Counted from the stretch's first letter, positions 1-9,181 are shown. The stretch: DNA of 64,000 nt from Paenibacillus sp. JDR-2 (GCF_000023585.1 NC_012914.1:1078001-1142000), one strand, 5' to 3'. Notes: generated by a model from the letters alone, not told the origin. A program made the numbers and translations.

Positions 1-44
1 CGTAGGTTTTTCCCGTATGCAGGCTGTAGACTACCTTCTATAAT
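1..44 (+). promoter_or_regulatory. Putative response-regulator-dependent promoter
   Basis: The 19-bp stretch CGTAGGTTTTTCCCGTATG (1-19) matches 16 of 19 bases of a copy at 5150-5168 in front of the permease operon. A TATAAT -10 box lies at 39-44, but the -35 position (16-21) is poor, as expected of an activated promoter. In both copies the -10 starts 38 nt after the motif start. The motif touches the window edge, so a second half-site may lie outside. Binding by the product of 106-1707 is inferred from position. Confidence 0.5.
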
Positions 45-105
45 GGAAAGACGAAAGTCGTGTCTGCAGCAAGCCCATACACATCGCCATTCAGGAGGGA
101 TTCTC

Positions 106-1707
106 TTGAAGTTATTAATTATTGACGACGAGACCCGGACAAGAGAATTGTTGAAAAACTATATTCCGTGGGACACGGTGGGAATCGACGAGGTAGAGAC
201 GGCACGCAACGGACTTCAGGCGCTGGAGCTTGCGCTGGAACGGAAGCCGGATATTATACTTTGCGATATAAGAATGCCGAAGATGAGCGGAATCGAATTC
301 GCAACCGCGTACAGGAATACGGATCCAGATTGCCCGATTATTTTCCTCAGCGGCTTCTCCGATAAGGAGTACCTCAAGTCCGCGATTCAGCTTAAGGTGT
401 TTACGTATATCGAAAAGCCCGTGAATTTGAACGAAGTACGCGACGTGGTGGAGGCAGCCATCCGGCAACGCAAGGAAGAACGGAAGCGCAAGGAGGAAGA
501 GCGCAAGCTGCAGGAGGGCTTTGACCATAGCTTGCCTTATCTTAGGCAGGAGATGGTTCGCAGGCTGGTATCGAATCCGGATTCTCCGCATGTCGTTCCG
601 GCGCTGGGCAGCCGGGAGACGTTCCTGCTTCGGACGGAAGGTTCCTTTACGGTAGCCGTCTCCAGCCTTTACTGGAGTCCGCTGGATCTGCCTGAGGATC
701 CCGGCGTGACGCAGTTACGCATACTGGAAGCGATCTCTAGTCGTGACTGTTTTCATAATATGAAAGCGCTTGCCGGGTTTGATTCGAGCCATCATCTGGT
801 GCTTATTCTGCCTGGCGAGTACGGAAGCTCCTACCGGGAAGGCAGAGAAAAGATAGAGGAGATTTTTGCCGGGCTTCGCGAGATTGCGGGACCGGCCATC
901 GACCTTCGGATCGGAATCGGGCAGCCCGCAGCTTCCTATCGGGAGATACCCGAATCCTACCGTCTTGCATCTCTTGCTTGCGCCTATCAATATTATGGCA
1001 ACGGATCAAAGCCTGTCTTCTCGGACGTGCTTGCGTCGCATGCCCCTGTTGCTACGAACTGGGAAGAGGTGCGGCTGATGCGCGACCAGCTCCGCAAAGG
1101 CCATGTAGAGGAAGCCAAACGAATCGTTCGGGAATGGACGGCCTATGTCCGGAAGCAGATGGATCTCGATATTTTGCGATTAAAAGATACGTATTTCCAA
1201 TTCCTCATCGCGATTATGGAAACGGCTATCCAGCTTGGGCTGGCAGAGGTATCGAAGGATACCGAACGGAGGTACATGTGGAAGGAGATTGACCGCATCC
1301 CGTGTCTCGGGGAACTGGAGCAATATGTGTTATCGTTCCTGGAGGCAATGGCTGAGCCAAGCGAGGATGAGGCAGGAGCGGGGAGCGGCAAGATGAGGGA
1401 GATTCACCGGTATATTCATGCCCATTTCCATGAGAAAGGCTTCACGATCCGCGCCATAGCCGACCATGTACAGTTAAGCGAGACTTATCTATGCGCTTAT
1501 TTCAAGAAGCATAGCCGGCAGACGATCAAGGAATACATTACGGTTACAAGAATGAACAAGGCGAAGGAGCTGCTCTGCGACCAGAACGTAAAAATGATCG
1601 AGGTAGCGCTTCTGATCGGCATGACCGATGCCAATTACTTCACCACCTTCTTCAAACGGAACGCGGGCTGTACCCCTTCCGAATTCAGGGAGCGTGCCGT
1701 CCGATGA
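106..1707 (+). CDS. YesN-like response regulator, REC + AraC-type HTH
   Basis: DNA-binding response regulator of 533 residues. The N-terminal receiver domain (about 1-125) has the acidic pair D7/D8, the phospho-acceptor D54 (CDIRMP) and a conserved K near 105. A linker of about 300 residues follows, then a C-terminal AraC-type double HTH (about 435-533; ETYLCAYFKKHS, ending in the usual PSEFRE). The TTG at 106 is preferred to the ATG at 43 because AGGAGGG lies 6 nt before it and because translation from 106 starts directly at the receiver fold. The stop overlaps the kinase start (ATGA), so the two are translationally coupled. It most likely activates this operon and the permease operon at 5234 through the shared motif. 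Family assignment is firm; the target is inferred. Confidence 0.93.
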   Translation: MKLLIIDDETRTRELLKNYIPWDTVGIDEVETARNGLQALELALERKPDIILCDIRMPKMSGIEFATAYRNTDPDCPIIFLSGFSDKEYLKSAIQLKVFTYIEKPVNLNEVRDVVEAAIRQRKEERKRKEEERKLQEGFDHSLPYLRQEMVRRLVSNPDSPHVVPALGSRETFLLRTEGSFTVAVSSLYWSPLDLPEDPGVTQLRILEAISSRDCFHNMKALAGFDSSHHLVLILPGEYGSSYREGREKIEEIFAGLREIAGPAIDLRIGIGQPAASYREIPESYRLASLACAYQYYGNGSKPVFSDVLASHAPVATNWEEVRLMRDQLRKGHVEEAKRIVREWTAYVRKQMDLDILRLKDTYFQFLIAIMETAIQLGLAEVSKDTERRYMWKEIDRIPCLGELEQYVLSFLEAMAEPSEDEAGAGSGKMREIHRYIHAHFHEKGFTIRAIADHVQLSETYLCAYFKKHSRQTIKEYITVTRMNKAKELLCDQNVKMIEVALLIGMTDANYFTTFFKRNAGCTPSEFRERAVR

Positions 1708-3494
1708 GAAGAAGATTGAAGCGGCCAATTTTCTTCAGCATCCGTTACAAGCTGTTTGCGACTTACGTGCTGGTCATCATGATTCCGTTCCTGCTCCTCT
1801 TGTTTATTCATATCAGCACGACGCAGCAGGAGAATAAGGAGGCGGCGATCTACGCCTCGCGCAAAATGCTGGACGAGACGAAGGCCTATCTCGAATACAA
1901 ATCCGAAGCGATTACGGAGGTTCTTAATTTTATCGCCTTCAACGAGCTTGTGCAGACGGCGGTGAATGCGGACTCCAAGCCGTATGAGGACATTGATGTG
2001 TGGCATATGGCTTCTCTGCAGCTGTCGAGGCTTATTAATCAGTTCCGTTATAATGACGATATTGATTCCATTCAGATTTATATGAGACAGGGACTCGCCG
2101 GTGCTACGGAAAATGCCGATTTCCTCGATATGAAGGAAGCGGAAGCGGAGCCTTGGTACACCCGTTTTGCTTCGGCGAAAGCCTTTGTTGCCTGGCTTCC
2201 CTCGACAGAAGTTGATTCCAATGCCGACAGCCGGGAATTAACGGTATTGCGGAAAATTCCGAATGAGCATGATATTCAGCGTTTCGACGGTATTGTACGG
2301 GCGCGCGTAAAGCCGGCCGCCATGGATTCGGTGCTTAATCATGCGATTCTGACTCCTCATGCGGCGGCTTTTCTGTTCAACGACGAAGGCGAGCTGTTAG
2401 GCAAGTCAGATCGGTTTAGTTATTCGGATGAGCTAGTAGAGGAAGTTAGCGCCCTCTATCATGATTCCGACGAGGTGGATAATTATTACAATAATAATTA
2501 TCCAATCAACGGCAGCCGGCATCTGCTTGGGGTGCAAGCGATTCCCCATACCGACATGAAGGTTGCGCTTGTTGTGCCGTATACCGATATTTTGCAATCC
2601 AGCGTAAAAGCGAGGAACCGGATTATATCGATTTTCCTGATCGTCGTACCGTTTATGCTGCCTTTTTCCTTCTTTGTCGCCGCTTCGGCAACAAAGAGGA
2701 TCAGAAGGCTTATTATCCATGTCCGGAAGGTGAAGCATGGCCATTTCCAGCTGGCGCCTCTTCCGGCAAGCGATGACGAGATCGGAGAACTGACGCATAA
2801 CTTCAATACGATGGTCCAGAATATTTCGGGATTAATAGAAGAGAAGTCGTCGCTTGGCCGAGAGGTGAAGAACAAGGAGCTGAAGGCGCTGCAAGCCCAG
2901 ATCAATCCCCATTTCCTGTACAATACGCTGGATTTGATTAACGCGATGGCGATAGAATCTAACGCGGATGACATCAAGCGGGTTGTGGACGAACTTGCCG
3001 TCTTCTATAAGCTCAGCTTGTCGAGCGGCAAGGAGTACGTTTCGCTTGAGAGCGAGCTGAAGCATATCGAGGCGTATGTGCGGATTCAGAACATGCGCTT
3101 TGGCGACACCGTCCGTCTGGAGTTTGAAGTACCAAGGGATCTGTATGATTGCCGGCTGCCGAAAATATTGCTCCAGCCGCTTGTCGAAAACGCGATTCTG
3201 CACGGCATTATGGAGAAGGACAACGAAGAAGGCGAAATCCGGATTTCCGCCTGGACGGACAAGGGAGATCTGTTCATTGAAGTAAGCGATGACGGCGTAG
3301 GGATGAACGCGGAGCAGCTGAGCGCCATTCTTCAGGCTCCTTCGGAAGAAGGGGAGGGAGGAGGCTACGGCGTCCGCAATATCGAGGAACGTCTGCAGCT
3401 GTCTTACGGTCTTCAGTATGGACTGAAGTTCGACAGCTCGGAGGGCGAAGGAACGCGCGTATTGCTGCGGCTGCCGGAACGAAGACTGGATTAA
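1704..3494 (+). CDS. YesM-like sensor histidine kinase
   Basis: Membrane sensor kinase of 596 residues, partner of the preceding regulator. A TM helix at about 13-35 and a second at about 305-327 enclose an extracellular sensing domain. HAMP follows (about 330-380), then the His_kinase domain with QINPHFLYNTL, phospho-acceptor H403, and a C-terminal HATPase with VENAILHG and DDGVGM. This architecture is typical of the LytS/YesM class that controls carbohydrate uptake in Bacillales. The start overlaps the regulator stop by 4 bp and a binding protein follows 14 bp after the stop, giving a regulator-kinase-binding protein operon. The sensed ligand cannot be read from the sequence; an oligosaccharide, free or held by the adjacent lipoprotein, is an inference. 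Confidence 0.94.
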   Translation: MRRRLKRPIFFSIRYKLFATYVLVIMIPFLLLLFIHISTTQQENKEAAIYASRKMLDETKAYLEYKSEAITEVLNFIAFNELVQTAVNADSKPYEDIDVWHMASLQLSRLINQFRYNDDIDSIQIYMRQGLAGATENADFLDMKEAEAEPWYTRFASAKAFVAWLPSTEVDSNADSRELTVLRKIPNEHDIQRFDGIVRARVKPAAMDSVLNHAILTPHAAAFLFNDEGELLGKSDRFSYSDELVEEVSALYHDSDEVDNYYNNNYPINGSRHLLGVQAIPHTDMKVALVVPYTDILQSSVKARNRIISIFLIVVPFMLPFSFFVAASATKRIRRLIIHVRKVKHGHFQLAPLPASDDEIGELTHNFNTMVQNISGLIEEKSSLGREVKNKELKALQAQINPHFLYNTLDLINAMAIESNADDIKRVVDELAVFYKLSLSSGKEYVSLESELKHIEAYVRIQNMRFGDTVRLEFEVPRDLYDCRLPKILLQPLVENAILHGIMEKDNEEGEIRISAWTDKGDLFIEVSDDGVGMNAEQLSAILQAPSEEGEGGGYGVRNIEERLQLSYGLQYGLKFDSSEGEGTRVLLRLPERRLD

Positions 3495-3508
3495 CGGGGG
3501 AGAGCGCA

Positions 3509-5077
3509 ATGAGACGGGGAATAAGATGGCAGCAGTGGCTGGGTGCGGCTCTGCTGTGCATGCTGATCGTGCTGGGATTAACCGCCTGTTCCAGGAATGC
3601 TGATACGCAGGATGAGGCTGCATCAGGTTCCGGCCATGAGAAGGAAGTAAAGCTTATCGGTTATCTGATTGGCGAGGCGCCAAAAGGGATGCCGCAAGTG
3701 CTTCAGGCGATTAACGAGAAGCTGAAGAAGGATATTAACGCAACGATTGAGCTGAATTATATCGGATGGAATGATGTTGCGTCGAAGTATCCGCTTGTTA
3801 TGGCGAGCGGTCAGGACGTGGATTTTATATTTGCGGCAGACTGGAACTTCTATGTGGCGGAGGCGACTAAGGGAGCCTTCTATCCGCTTAGCCAGTCCAT
3901 GCTGGAGCAATATATGCCGCGGCATATGGCAGCCATGGCGCCGGAAGCGCTTCGCGCAGCCGATGTGAACGGGACGCCGTATATGGTTCCGACCTCCTCT
4001 CCTGACCGCAAGGTCAATGTGGCTTTGTTCCGCAAGGACGTGATGGAGAAGGCAGGCATGACGCAGATTGCGAAGTTCTCGGAGATAGAGCCGTATCTGG
4101 CGGAAATTAAACGCGACTATCCGGGCATGATTCCGCTTAATCTGGACTCCCAATACGATCTTCCGACTCCGTTTGCTTATCTGATGTTAGAGAAGTTTGC
4201 CTGGTTTACGGCTCCTTTTGATTCGGGCGATCCTCTGGCTCAAGGCATAACGGCGGATATGGAGGACCCCGAGGCCGTGATGTACAGCATGGCGGAAGAA
4301 CCGATTCTGGGCTGGCAGAAGGAAGCCGCGTATATCATGAAGGACTGGTATGACAAGGGCTACGTTAACAGAAATCCTTACGCCAACAACATTCGCTCGA
4401 AGGATAATTTCTGCAACGGCAAATCGGGCATCGCATTCGGCAATTCCATCGATATGATGAATGTCTTTATGTCCTGCAAGGAGCAGGGGATAGACGTCTA
4501 CCCGTTCCCGATGCTGTATCCGTCAGGGAAGGCTGCGGAATCCAGCTGGCTGAACAATGGGGTAGCGATTGCCGCCTCCTCCAAAAATCCGGAAAGGACG
4601 CTGGAGGCGCTTGATTTGCTTATGGAGGATCCTTCGTATGCCTATCTGGCCTATTACGGGATCGAAGGGGTTAACTACACGATTACGCCTTCCGGCACGG
4701 TGGGCCTGCCGGAAGGCGTGACGCCTGAGTCCAATACGTATCCTCCCGATGCCGCCGGCTTCTGGTTTGTGAACAAGAACCTGTTTAAGCCGGTTGCCAA
4801 CTCGACCGAGTCGTATAAAGAGCTGCAGGACCGGATTCAGCCGCTGCTGGAGCCCACGCCTCTGGTAGGGTTCCTGTTTAATTCCGATCAGGTGAAATCG
4901 GAGATTGCCAATCTTAAGAATGTCTCGACGCAATATGCGCAGCCGATCTATATCGGTGCGGTTAATGATGTGGAAGCAGCCTTCGATACCCTGGTGCAGC
5001 ATTTGAAGAAAGCCGGGATTGATAAGGTTAAGGCGGAGGTGCAAAAGCAGGCGGCGGAATATATCGCCAGCCGATGA
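3509..5077 (+). CDS. ABC sugar-type solute-binding lipoprotein (DUF3502), sensory operon
   Basis: Extracellular binding protein of 522 residues. A lipoprotein signal peptide ends in the lipobox LTAC (Cys near 27), followed by a family-1-type solute-binding fold and a C-terminal segment resembling DUF3502 (ANLKNVSTQY, then a helical end). ATG is preceded by GGGGGAG. It is very similar along its whole length to the protein at 7157-8800: EAPKGMP, EKLKKDINAT, ADWNFYV, NLDSQYDLP and PPDAAGFWFV are all shared. That paralog sits with the permeases, whereas this copy sits in the kinase operon and is followed by a strong terminator. Either it is a second import receptor or it delivers ligand to the kinase; the latter is an inference from gene order. 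Confidence 0.9.
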   Translation: MRRGIRWQQWLGAALLCMLIVLGLTACSRNADTQDEAASGSGHEKEVKLIGYLIGEAPKGMPQVLQAINEKLKKDINATIELNYIGWNDVASKYPLVMASGQDVDFIFAADWNFYVAEATKGAFYPLSQSMLEQYMPRHMAAMAPEALRAADVNGTPYMVPTSSPDRKVNVALFRKDVMEKAGMTQIAKFSEIEPYLAEIKRDYPGMIPLNLDSQYDLPTPFAYLMLEKFAWFTAPFDSGDPLAQGITADMEDPEAVMYSMAEEPILGWQKEAAYIMKDWYDKGYVNRNPYANNIRSKDNFCNGKSGIAFGNSIDMMNVFMSCKEQGIDVYPFPMLYPSGKAAESSWLNNGVAIAASSKNPERTLEALDLLMEDPSYAYLAYYGIEGVNYTITPSGTVGLPEGVTPESNTYPPDAAGFWFVNKNLFKPVANSTESYKELQDRIQPLLEPTPLVGFLFNSDQVKSEIANLKNVSTQYAQPIYIGAVNDVEAAFDTLVQHLKKAGIDKVKAEVQKQAAEYIASR

Positions 5078-5091
5078 TCGATATGATGAAT

Positions 5092-5129
5092 AAGCCCGCC
5101 CGGTGCATAAACGCCGGGCGGGCTTTTTT
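5092..5129 (+). terminator. Rho-independent terminator
   Basis: A 12-bp GC-rich perfect stem, AAGCCCGCCCGG paired with CCGGGCGGGCTT, with a 10-nt loop and a following T run. It closes the regulator-kinase-binding protein operon. Confidence 0.93.
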
Positions 5130-5193
5130 CATAGGTTTTCAAAGATGATCGTAGGTTTACCCCGTGTGAGGCAAAAGCCGCATTCGATAACAT
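5130..5193 (+). promoter_or_regulatory. Putative response-regulator-dependent promoter of the permease operon
   Basis: Contains CGTAGGTTTACCCCGTGTG at 5150-5168 (16 of 19 bases as at 1-19) and a partial upstream half-site ATAGGTTTTC at 5131-5140, about 20 nt earlier and in the same orientation. Direct repeats with this spacing suit an AraC-type double HTH. A TAACAT -10-like hexamer lies at 5188-5193, exactly 38 nt after the motif start as in the first copy. No good -35 is present. Confidence 0.5.
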
Positions 5194-5233
5194 AGAAGCA
5201 GATAGAGGAGAGAATGTTACGGAGGTTGCTCGC

Positions 5234-6136
5234 ATGAAGGATATTCGAAAGAATTGGCTGTTGTATCTAATGTTTTTACCGGTTGCCGTTTATTTTGTTG
5301 TATTCGCTTACATCCCGATGGGTGGCGTCGTGATGGCGTTCGAATCTTATTCCAGGCAAGGCGGCATGTTCCTGAGCGAATGGGTGGGCTTTGACAATTT
5401 CCATTATTTCTTTGCTTCGGGCAAAGCATGGCTTGTTACCCGCAACACCATGGTGTACAACGTTATGTTCCTTGGGTGCTATACCTTGTTCTCCATCGTT
5501 GCTGCCGTATTCCTGTCCGAGATTAGGCGCAAGTCGTTCAAGAAGCTGAGTCAGACGCTGATGTTCCTCCCGTATTTTATTTCCTGGGTAACGGTGTCGG
5601 CCTTTGTCTATAACTTCCTCAATTACGAGTACGGCATCGTAAACAAGCTTCTTCATTACATGGACGTGCAGGCGCTTGATATTTATTCTAACACCAGCTA
5701 TTGGTACTTCCTGCTTCCTTTCTTGTATGTGTGGAAATGGGTAGGCTACGGCAGCATTCTGTATCTGGCTGCCATAGTAGGCATCGATCAGGAAATATAC
5801 GAGGCAGCCACTATTGACGGAGCAACCCGGCTTCAACGGATTACGAGAATTACGTTGCCTCTGCTCAAGCCAACGATGATTATTTTGCTGCTGCTGGGAC
5901 TCGGGCGGATTATGAGAGGCGAGTTCGATATGTTCTATCAGCTGATCGGCAACAACGGTCTGCTGATGGACGCGACGGATATTATCGATACGCTGGCCTT
6001 CAGGTCCCTAATGGGATCCGCCGATTTCGGCATGGCTTCCTCGGTCGGGCTGTATCAGTCGGTGCTGACCCTCATCATTATTTTGACCGCCAATTGGCTG
6101 GTGCGCCGGTATGACAGAGAGCAAGCGCTGTTCTAG
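5234..6136 (+). CDS. LplB-type ABC sugar permease
   Basis: Binding-protein-dependent transport permease of 300 residues with six predicted TM segments. The cytoplasmic EAA loop is at about 190-215 (EAATIDGATRLQRITRITLPLLKP), the surface that contacts the ATPase. The start has GGAGG 9 nt upstream. The C-terminal end RRYDREQALF is usual for LplB proteins. It is first in an operon with the second permease and a binding protein; no ATPase gene is present, so a shared MsmX-type ATPase encoded elsewhere is expected (known for this family, inferred here). Substrate unknown, probably an oligosaccharide. Confidence 0.93.
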   Translation: MKDIRKNWLLYLMFLPVAVYFVVFAYIPMGGVVMAFESYSRQGGMFLSEWVGFDNFHYFFASGKAWLVTRNTMVYNVMFLGCYTLFSIVAAVFLSEIRRKSFKKLSQTLMFLPYFISWVTVSAFVYNFLNYEYGIVNKLLHYMDVQALDIYSNTSYWYFLLPFLYVWKWVGYGSILYLAAIVGIDQEIYEAATIDGATRLQRITRITLPLLKPTMIILLLLGLGRIMRGEFDMFYQLIGNNGLLMDATDIIDTLAFRSLMGSADFGMASSVGLYQSVLTLIIILTANWLVRRYDREQALF

Positions 6137-6186
6137 TTCTAACCGGCAGCTTCCTATTCAACTTACGCGAGAAAGCAGGTGTTACG

Positions 6187-7083
6187 ATGAGCAGTCCAAC
6201 TTCCAGCCGGAAGCTGAATTCCGCTCCGATTTTTACAACGATCTCCTATACGGTCGTATCCATCATTGCTCTTATATGTCTGCTGCCCTTTATCGTTCTT
6301 CTGGCAGGCGCCTTCTCCTCGGAGAGCTCCGTGCTTGCGGAAGGGTACTGGTTCTGGCCGCGCGAGGTATCCCTTGAAGCGTTTAAGTATATTTTCCGCT
6401 ATCCGAACGATGTGCTCTCGGCCTACAAGGTATCGATTATCGTGACGGTGGTAGGTACGGTATTGTCGCTGTTCATCTCAACGATGGCGGCCTATGTGCT
6501 GGGGAGAAAAGAGCTGAAGCACCGCAATAAGCTGGCCTTCTTCCTCTTCTTCACCACGCTGTTTAACGGCGGACTTGCTCCTTACTATATTTGGCTCAGC
6601 CGCAACCTGCATCTGACGAACACTTACGCGGTGTTGATTCTAGGACCGATGTTCAACGTCATGTACATTCTTATTCTTCGCAGCTTTATAAAAAGCTCCG
6701 TTCCCGAGCCGCTGATCGAGTCGGCGAGGATTGACGGAGCGGGCGAGATGAGGATTTTCCTGCAGATGGTTCTGCCGCTCAGCAAGCCTGCGCTTGCTTC
6801 GATTGGGGTGTTTACCGCGCTGGCTTATTGGAATGACTGGTGGACGGCGATGATGTTCACGTCGAAGGACTCGCTGATTCCGTTGCAATATTTGCTCTAT
6901 AAAATGCTTTCCTCCATTAATCTGTCATCCGCAATGGCGCAGCATGTGACCAGTCTGGATGCTCCGAAGGAGACCTTTAAGCTCGCGATGACCGTTATTG
7001 CAACGGGACCTATTCTGCTCGTCTTCCCGTTTGCGCAGAAGTATTTCGTGAGCGGCGTAACGATTGGCGCCGTCAAGGGATGA
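6187..7083 (+). CDS. LplC/YtcP-type ABC sugar permease
   Basis: Second permease of the importer, 298 residues, six predicted TM segments, EAA motif at about 185-210 (ESARIDGAGEMRIFLQMVLPLSKP) and the typical C-terminus KYFVSGVTIGAVKG. Start ATG 50 bp after the first permease. It should heterodimerise with the product of 5234-6136. Confidence 0.93.
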   Translation: MSSPTSSRKLNSAPIFTTISYTVVSIIALICLLPFIVLLAGAFSSESSVLAEGYWFWPREVSLEAFKYIFRYPNDVLSAYKVSIIVTVVGTVLSLFISTMAAYVLGRKELKHRNKLAFFLFFTTLFNGGLAPYYIWLSRNLHLTNTYAVLILGPMFNVMYILILRSFIKSSVPEPLIESARIDGAGEMRIFLQMVLPLSKPALASIGVFTALAYWNDWWTAMMFTSKDSLIPLQYLLYKMLSSINLSSAMAQHVTSLDAPKETFKLAMTVIATGPILLVFPFAQKYFVSGVTIGAVKG

Positions 7084-7156
7084 TATAGATTCCGCTGGAC
7101 TTGGAATTTATATAGATGCTTTACTTGCTTGGCCATTATAAGGGGAGGGATTTACT

Positions 7157-8800
7157 TTGATAAGAAAAACAAAAAGCCTATTTACGATGCTGGCCCTGAT
7201 CGCTATGATTGCGCTCCTGCTGGCCGCCTGCAGCAGCAACAGCAATAATACCAATAATACGCCGGCATCCTCCAAGGGCTCTGAGGAGCCTTCGGCTTCA
7301 GCTTCGCCGGCAGAGGGCAGCAAGGAAACGGCGGCCGCGGATTCCGGCAATGATCACTCGGAAGAAGTGAAGCTGGTCGGGTATTTGCTGGGCGAGGCGC
7401 CAAAGGGCATGCCCGATGTCATGGCAGCCCTTAACGAGAAGTTGAAGAAGGACATCAACGCAACGCTTGAGATCAACTATATCGGCTGGGGAGATATCGC
7501 CGCGAAATATCCGCTTATTCTGGCATCTGGCGAAGATGTCGACTTCGTCTTCACCGCCGACTGGAACTTCTATGTGCCTGAAGCCAATAAAGGCTCCTTC
7601 AAGGAACTGACGCAGGAAATGTTCCAGAAGTATATGCCGAAATATGCAGCGAAGCAGGATCCGGCCGCTTATAAAGCCGCGCAGGTAAACGGCAAGCAAT
7701 ACATGATCCCGACTACAACCCCGGACCGCAAGGTTGGCGTTATCGTCCTCCGCAAGGACGTTATGGAGAAAGCGGGTCTGACTAATCCGACAAAGATTTC
7801 TGAGCTGGGGCCTTATTTTGCCGAGATTAAGAAGGACTATCCGAACATGATTCCGCTGAACCTGGACTCCCAATATGACCTGCCGGCGCCGTTTGGCGCT
7901 TTGGTCCAAGAGAAGTTCGCTTACGCCGGCGCTCCGCTTGATTCCGGCGACCCGTCCGGTGTGGGCAACTATACGGACCAGGAGGACGCAACCGGTAAAA
8001 TCCTGAGTATGACCGACGAGCCGGTTCAAGGCGCGTTCAAATATGCGGCCGGCATTATGAAGCAGTGGTACGATGCGGGGTATGTGAACAAGAATCCATA
8101 TTCCAACAAGATCCGCTCGAAGGATAACTTCTGCGACGGGAAATCCGGCGTAGCGTTCGGCAACTCCATCGATATTCAAGCTACCCTGTCGTCTTGCCAA
8201 GACAAGAACATCGACACCTACATTATGCCGGTACTGTCTCCGACAGGCCATGCGCCGTCTAACAGCTGGCTGAACAACGGCGTTGCGATCGCTGCCAACT
8301 CCAAGCATCCTGAACGCGCGATGGAAGCACTTGATCTTATTATGGAGAATCAGGATTATGTATTTAATGCTTACTACGGAATCGAAGGCAAGAACTACGT
8401 GCTTACGGCGGACGACAAGCTGGCCTTGCCGGACGGCGTAACCGCTGCCGACAATACGTATCCGCCGGATGCGGCGGGCTTCTGGTTTGTCGACAAGGAC
8501 TATTTCAAGCCTAGCGCAAGCTGGACGGATTCCTACATCGAGCTGAACAACAAGATCAAGGACTTCCTGCAGCCGATCCCGTATCTGGGCTTCACGTTTA
8601 ACACGGACAATGTGAAGACCGAGATTGCGAATCTGAAAAACGTATCCACGCAATACTTCATGCCGCTTGCGATAGGGGCCGTGAAGGATGTCGACAAGCA
8701 ATTCGATTCGCTGAATTCCAAGATGAAGGCAGCGGGCGTCGACAAAGTGAAAACCGAGCTGGAGACGCAGGCTTCTGCGTTCCTTGCAGCCAAGGGCTAA
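7157..8800 (+). CDS. ABC sugar-type solute-binding lipoprotein (DUF3502), transport operon
   Basis: Binding protein of 547 residues. The signal peptide ends with the lipobox LLAAC (Cys near 23), followed by a Ser/Asn/Ala/Glu-rich tether to about 70 and then the binding fold and DUF3502-like C-terminus. The TTG start is supported by AGGGGAGGG 7 nt upstream. It is the apparent partner of the two permeases before it and a close paralog of the protein at 3509-5077, which has a shorter tether. A strong terminator follows. Confidence 0.92.
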   Translation: MIRKTKSLFTMLALIAMIALLLAACSSNSNNTNNTPASSKGSEEPSASASPAEGSKETAAADSGNDHSEEVKLVGYLLGEAPKGMPDVMAALNEKLKKDINATLEINYIGWGDIAAKYPLILASGEDVDFVFTADWNFYVPEANKGSFKELTQEMFQKYMPKYAAKQDPAAYKAAQVNGKQYMIPTTTPDRKVGVIVLRKDVMEKAGLTNPTKISELGPYFAEIKKDYPNMIPLNLDSQYDLPAPFGALVQEKFAYAGAPLDSGDPSGVGNYTDQEDATGKILSMTDEPVQGAFKYAAGIMKQWYDAGYVNKNPYSNKIRSKDNFCDGKSGVAFGNSIDIQATLSSCQDKNIDTYIMPVLSPTGHAPSNSWLNNGVAIAANSKHPERAMEALDLIMENQDYVFNAYYGIEGKNYVLTADDKLALPDGVTAADNTYPPDAAGFWFVDKDYFKPSASWTDSYIELNNKIKDFLQPIPYLGFTFNTDNVKTEIANLKNVSTQYFMPLAIGAVKDVDKQFDSLNSKMKAAGVDKVKTELETQASAFLAAKG

Positions 8801-8811
8801 GAAGAAGTTAG

Positions 8812-8840
8812 GGCGGTTCCTTTGGGACCGCCTTTTTGTT
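8812..8840 (+). terminator. Rho-independent terminator
   Basis: GGCGGTTCC, loop TTT, GGGACCGCC, then a T run. Closes the permease-binding protein operon. Confidence 0.9.
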
Positions 8841-8876
8841 TTGCCGGTGAGTTGGGAGGCTGGAATGCTGGCGCTC

Positions 8877-9066
8877 ATACGTTGGATTTGCTCCAATATA
8901 ATTGCTTGTTTAAGAGGGGATATGTCTTCTACTTGGAGTTCATCCAGTATATTCTCGAAAAAATGGGGAATTGGTGCTCCTGAAGGAGTTTTTACTGTAT
9001 AAAATCCAGCGTGGAGCAGCCGCGGCGTTAATTTGCCTTCGTTTTATTGGATGTATTCCAATGTAA
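8877..9066 (+). repeat. Four-module intergenic repeat, copy A
   Basis: This region between the binding-protein terminator and the phosphatase gene carries no credible gene. It has imperfect palindromic modules about 53-57 bp apart: ACGTTGGATTTGCTCCAAT (8879), ACTTGGAGTTCATCCAGTAT (8931), TTTTTACTGTATAAAATCCA (8989) and TTGGATGTATTCCAATG (9046). The same order and spacing recur at 34569-34762, where the third module shares TTTTACTG and AAAATCCA with this one. Function unknown; orientation is arbitrary because most modules are near-palindromic. Confidence 0.6.
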
Positions 9067-9099
9067 GGGTGAAGGTGAATAGAAATAGTCAAACATTCA

Positions 9100-9138
9100 A
9101 AAACCGGGAAGTTCATAGAGCTTCCCGGTTTTTATTTT
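9100..9138 (+). terminator. Rho-independent terminator, isolated
   Basis: AAAACCGGGAAG and CTTCCCGGTTTTT around a 9-nt loop, followed by TATTTT. No gene lies between this hairpin and the terminator at 8812, so it either ends a transcript of the repeat region or shields the phosphatase gene from read-through. Confidence 0.85.
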
Positions 9139-9181
9139 GGTATTATTTTCATATAAAGTATTTTTGAGAGGAGGCAACGTC

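Noticed and set aside
7298-8896. Minus-strand open frame of 532 codons
   Set aside because: Antisense to a well-supported binding protein; no recognisable domain and composition typical of a shadow frame. The same holds for 21393-22781 (+) and 56790-58226 (-).
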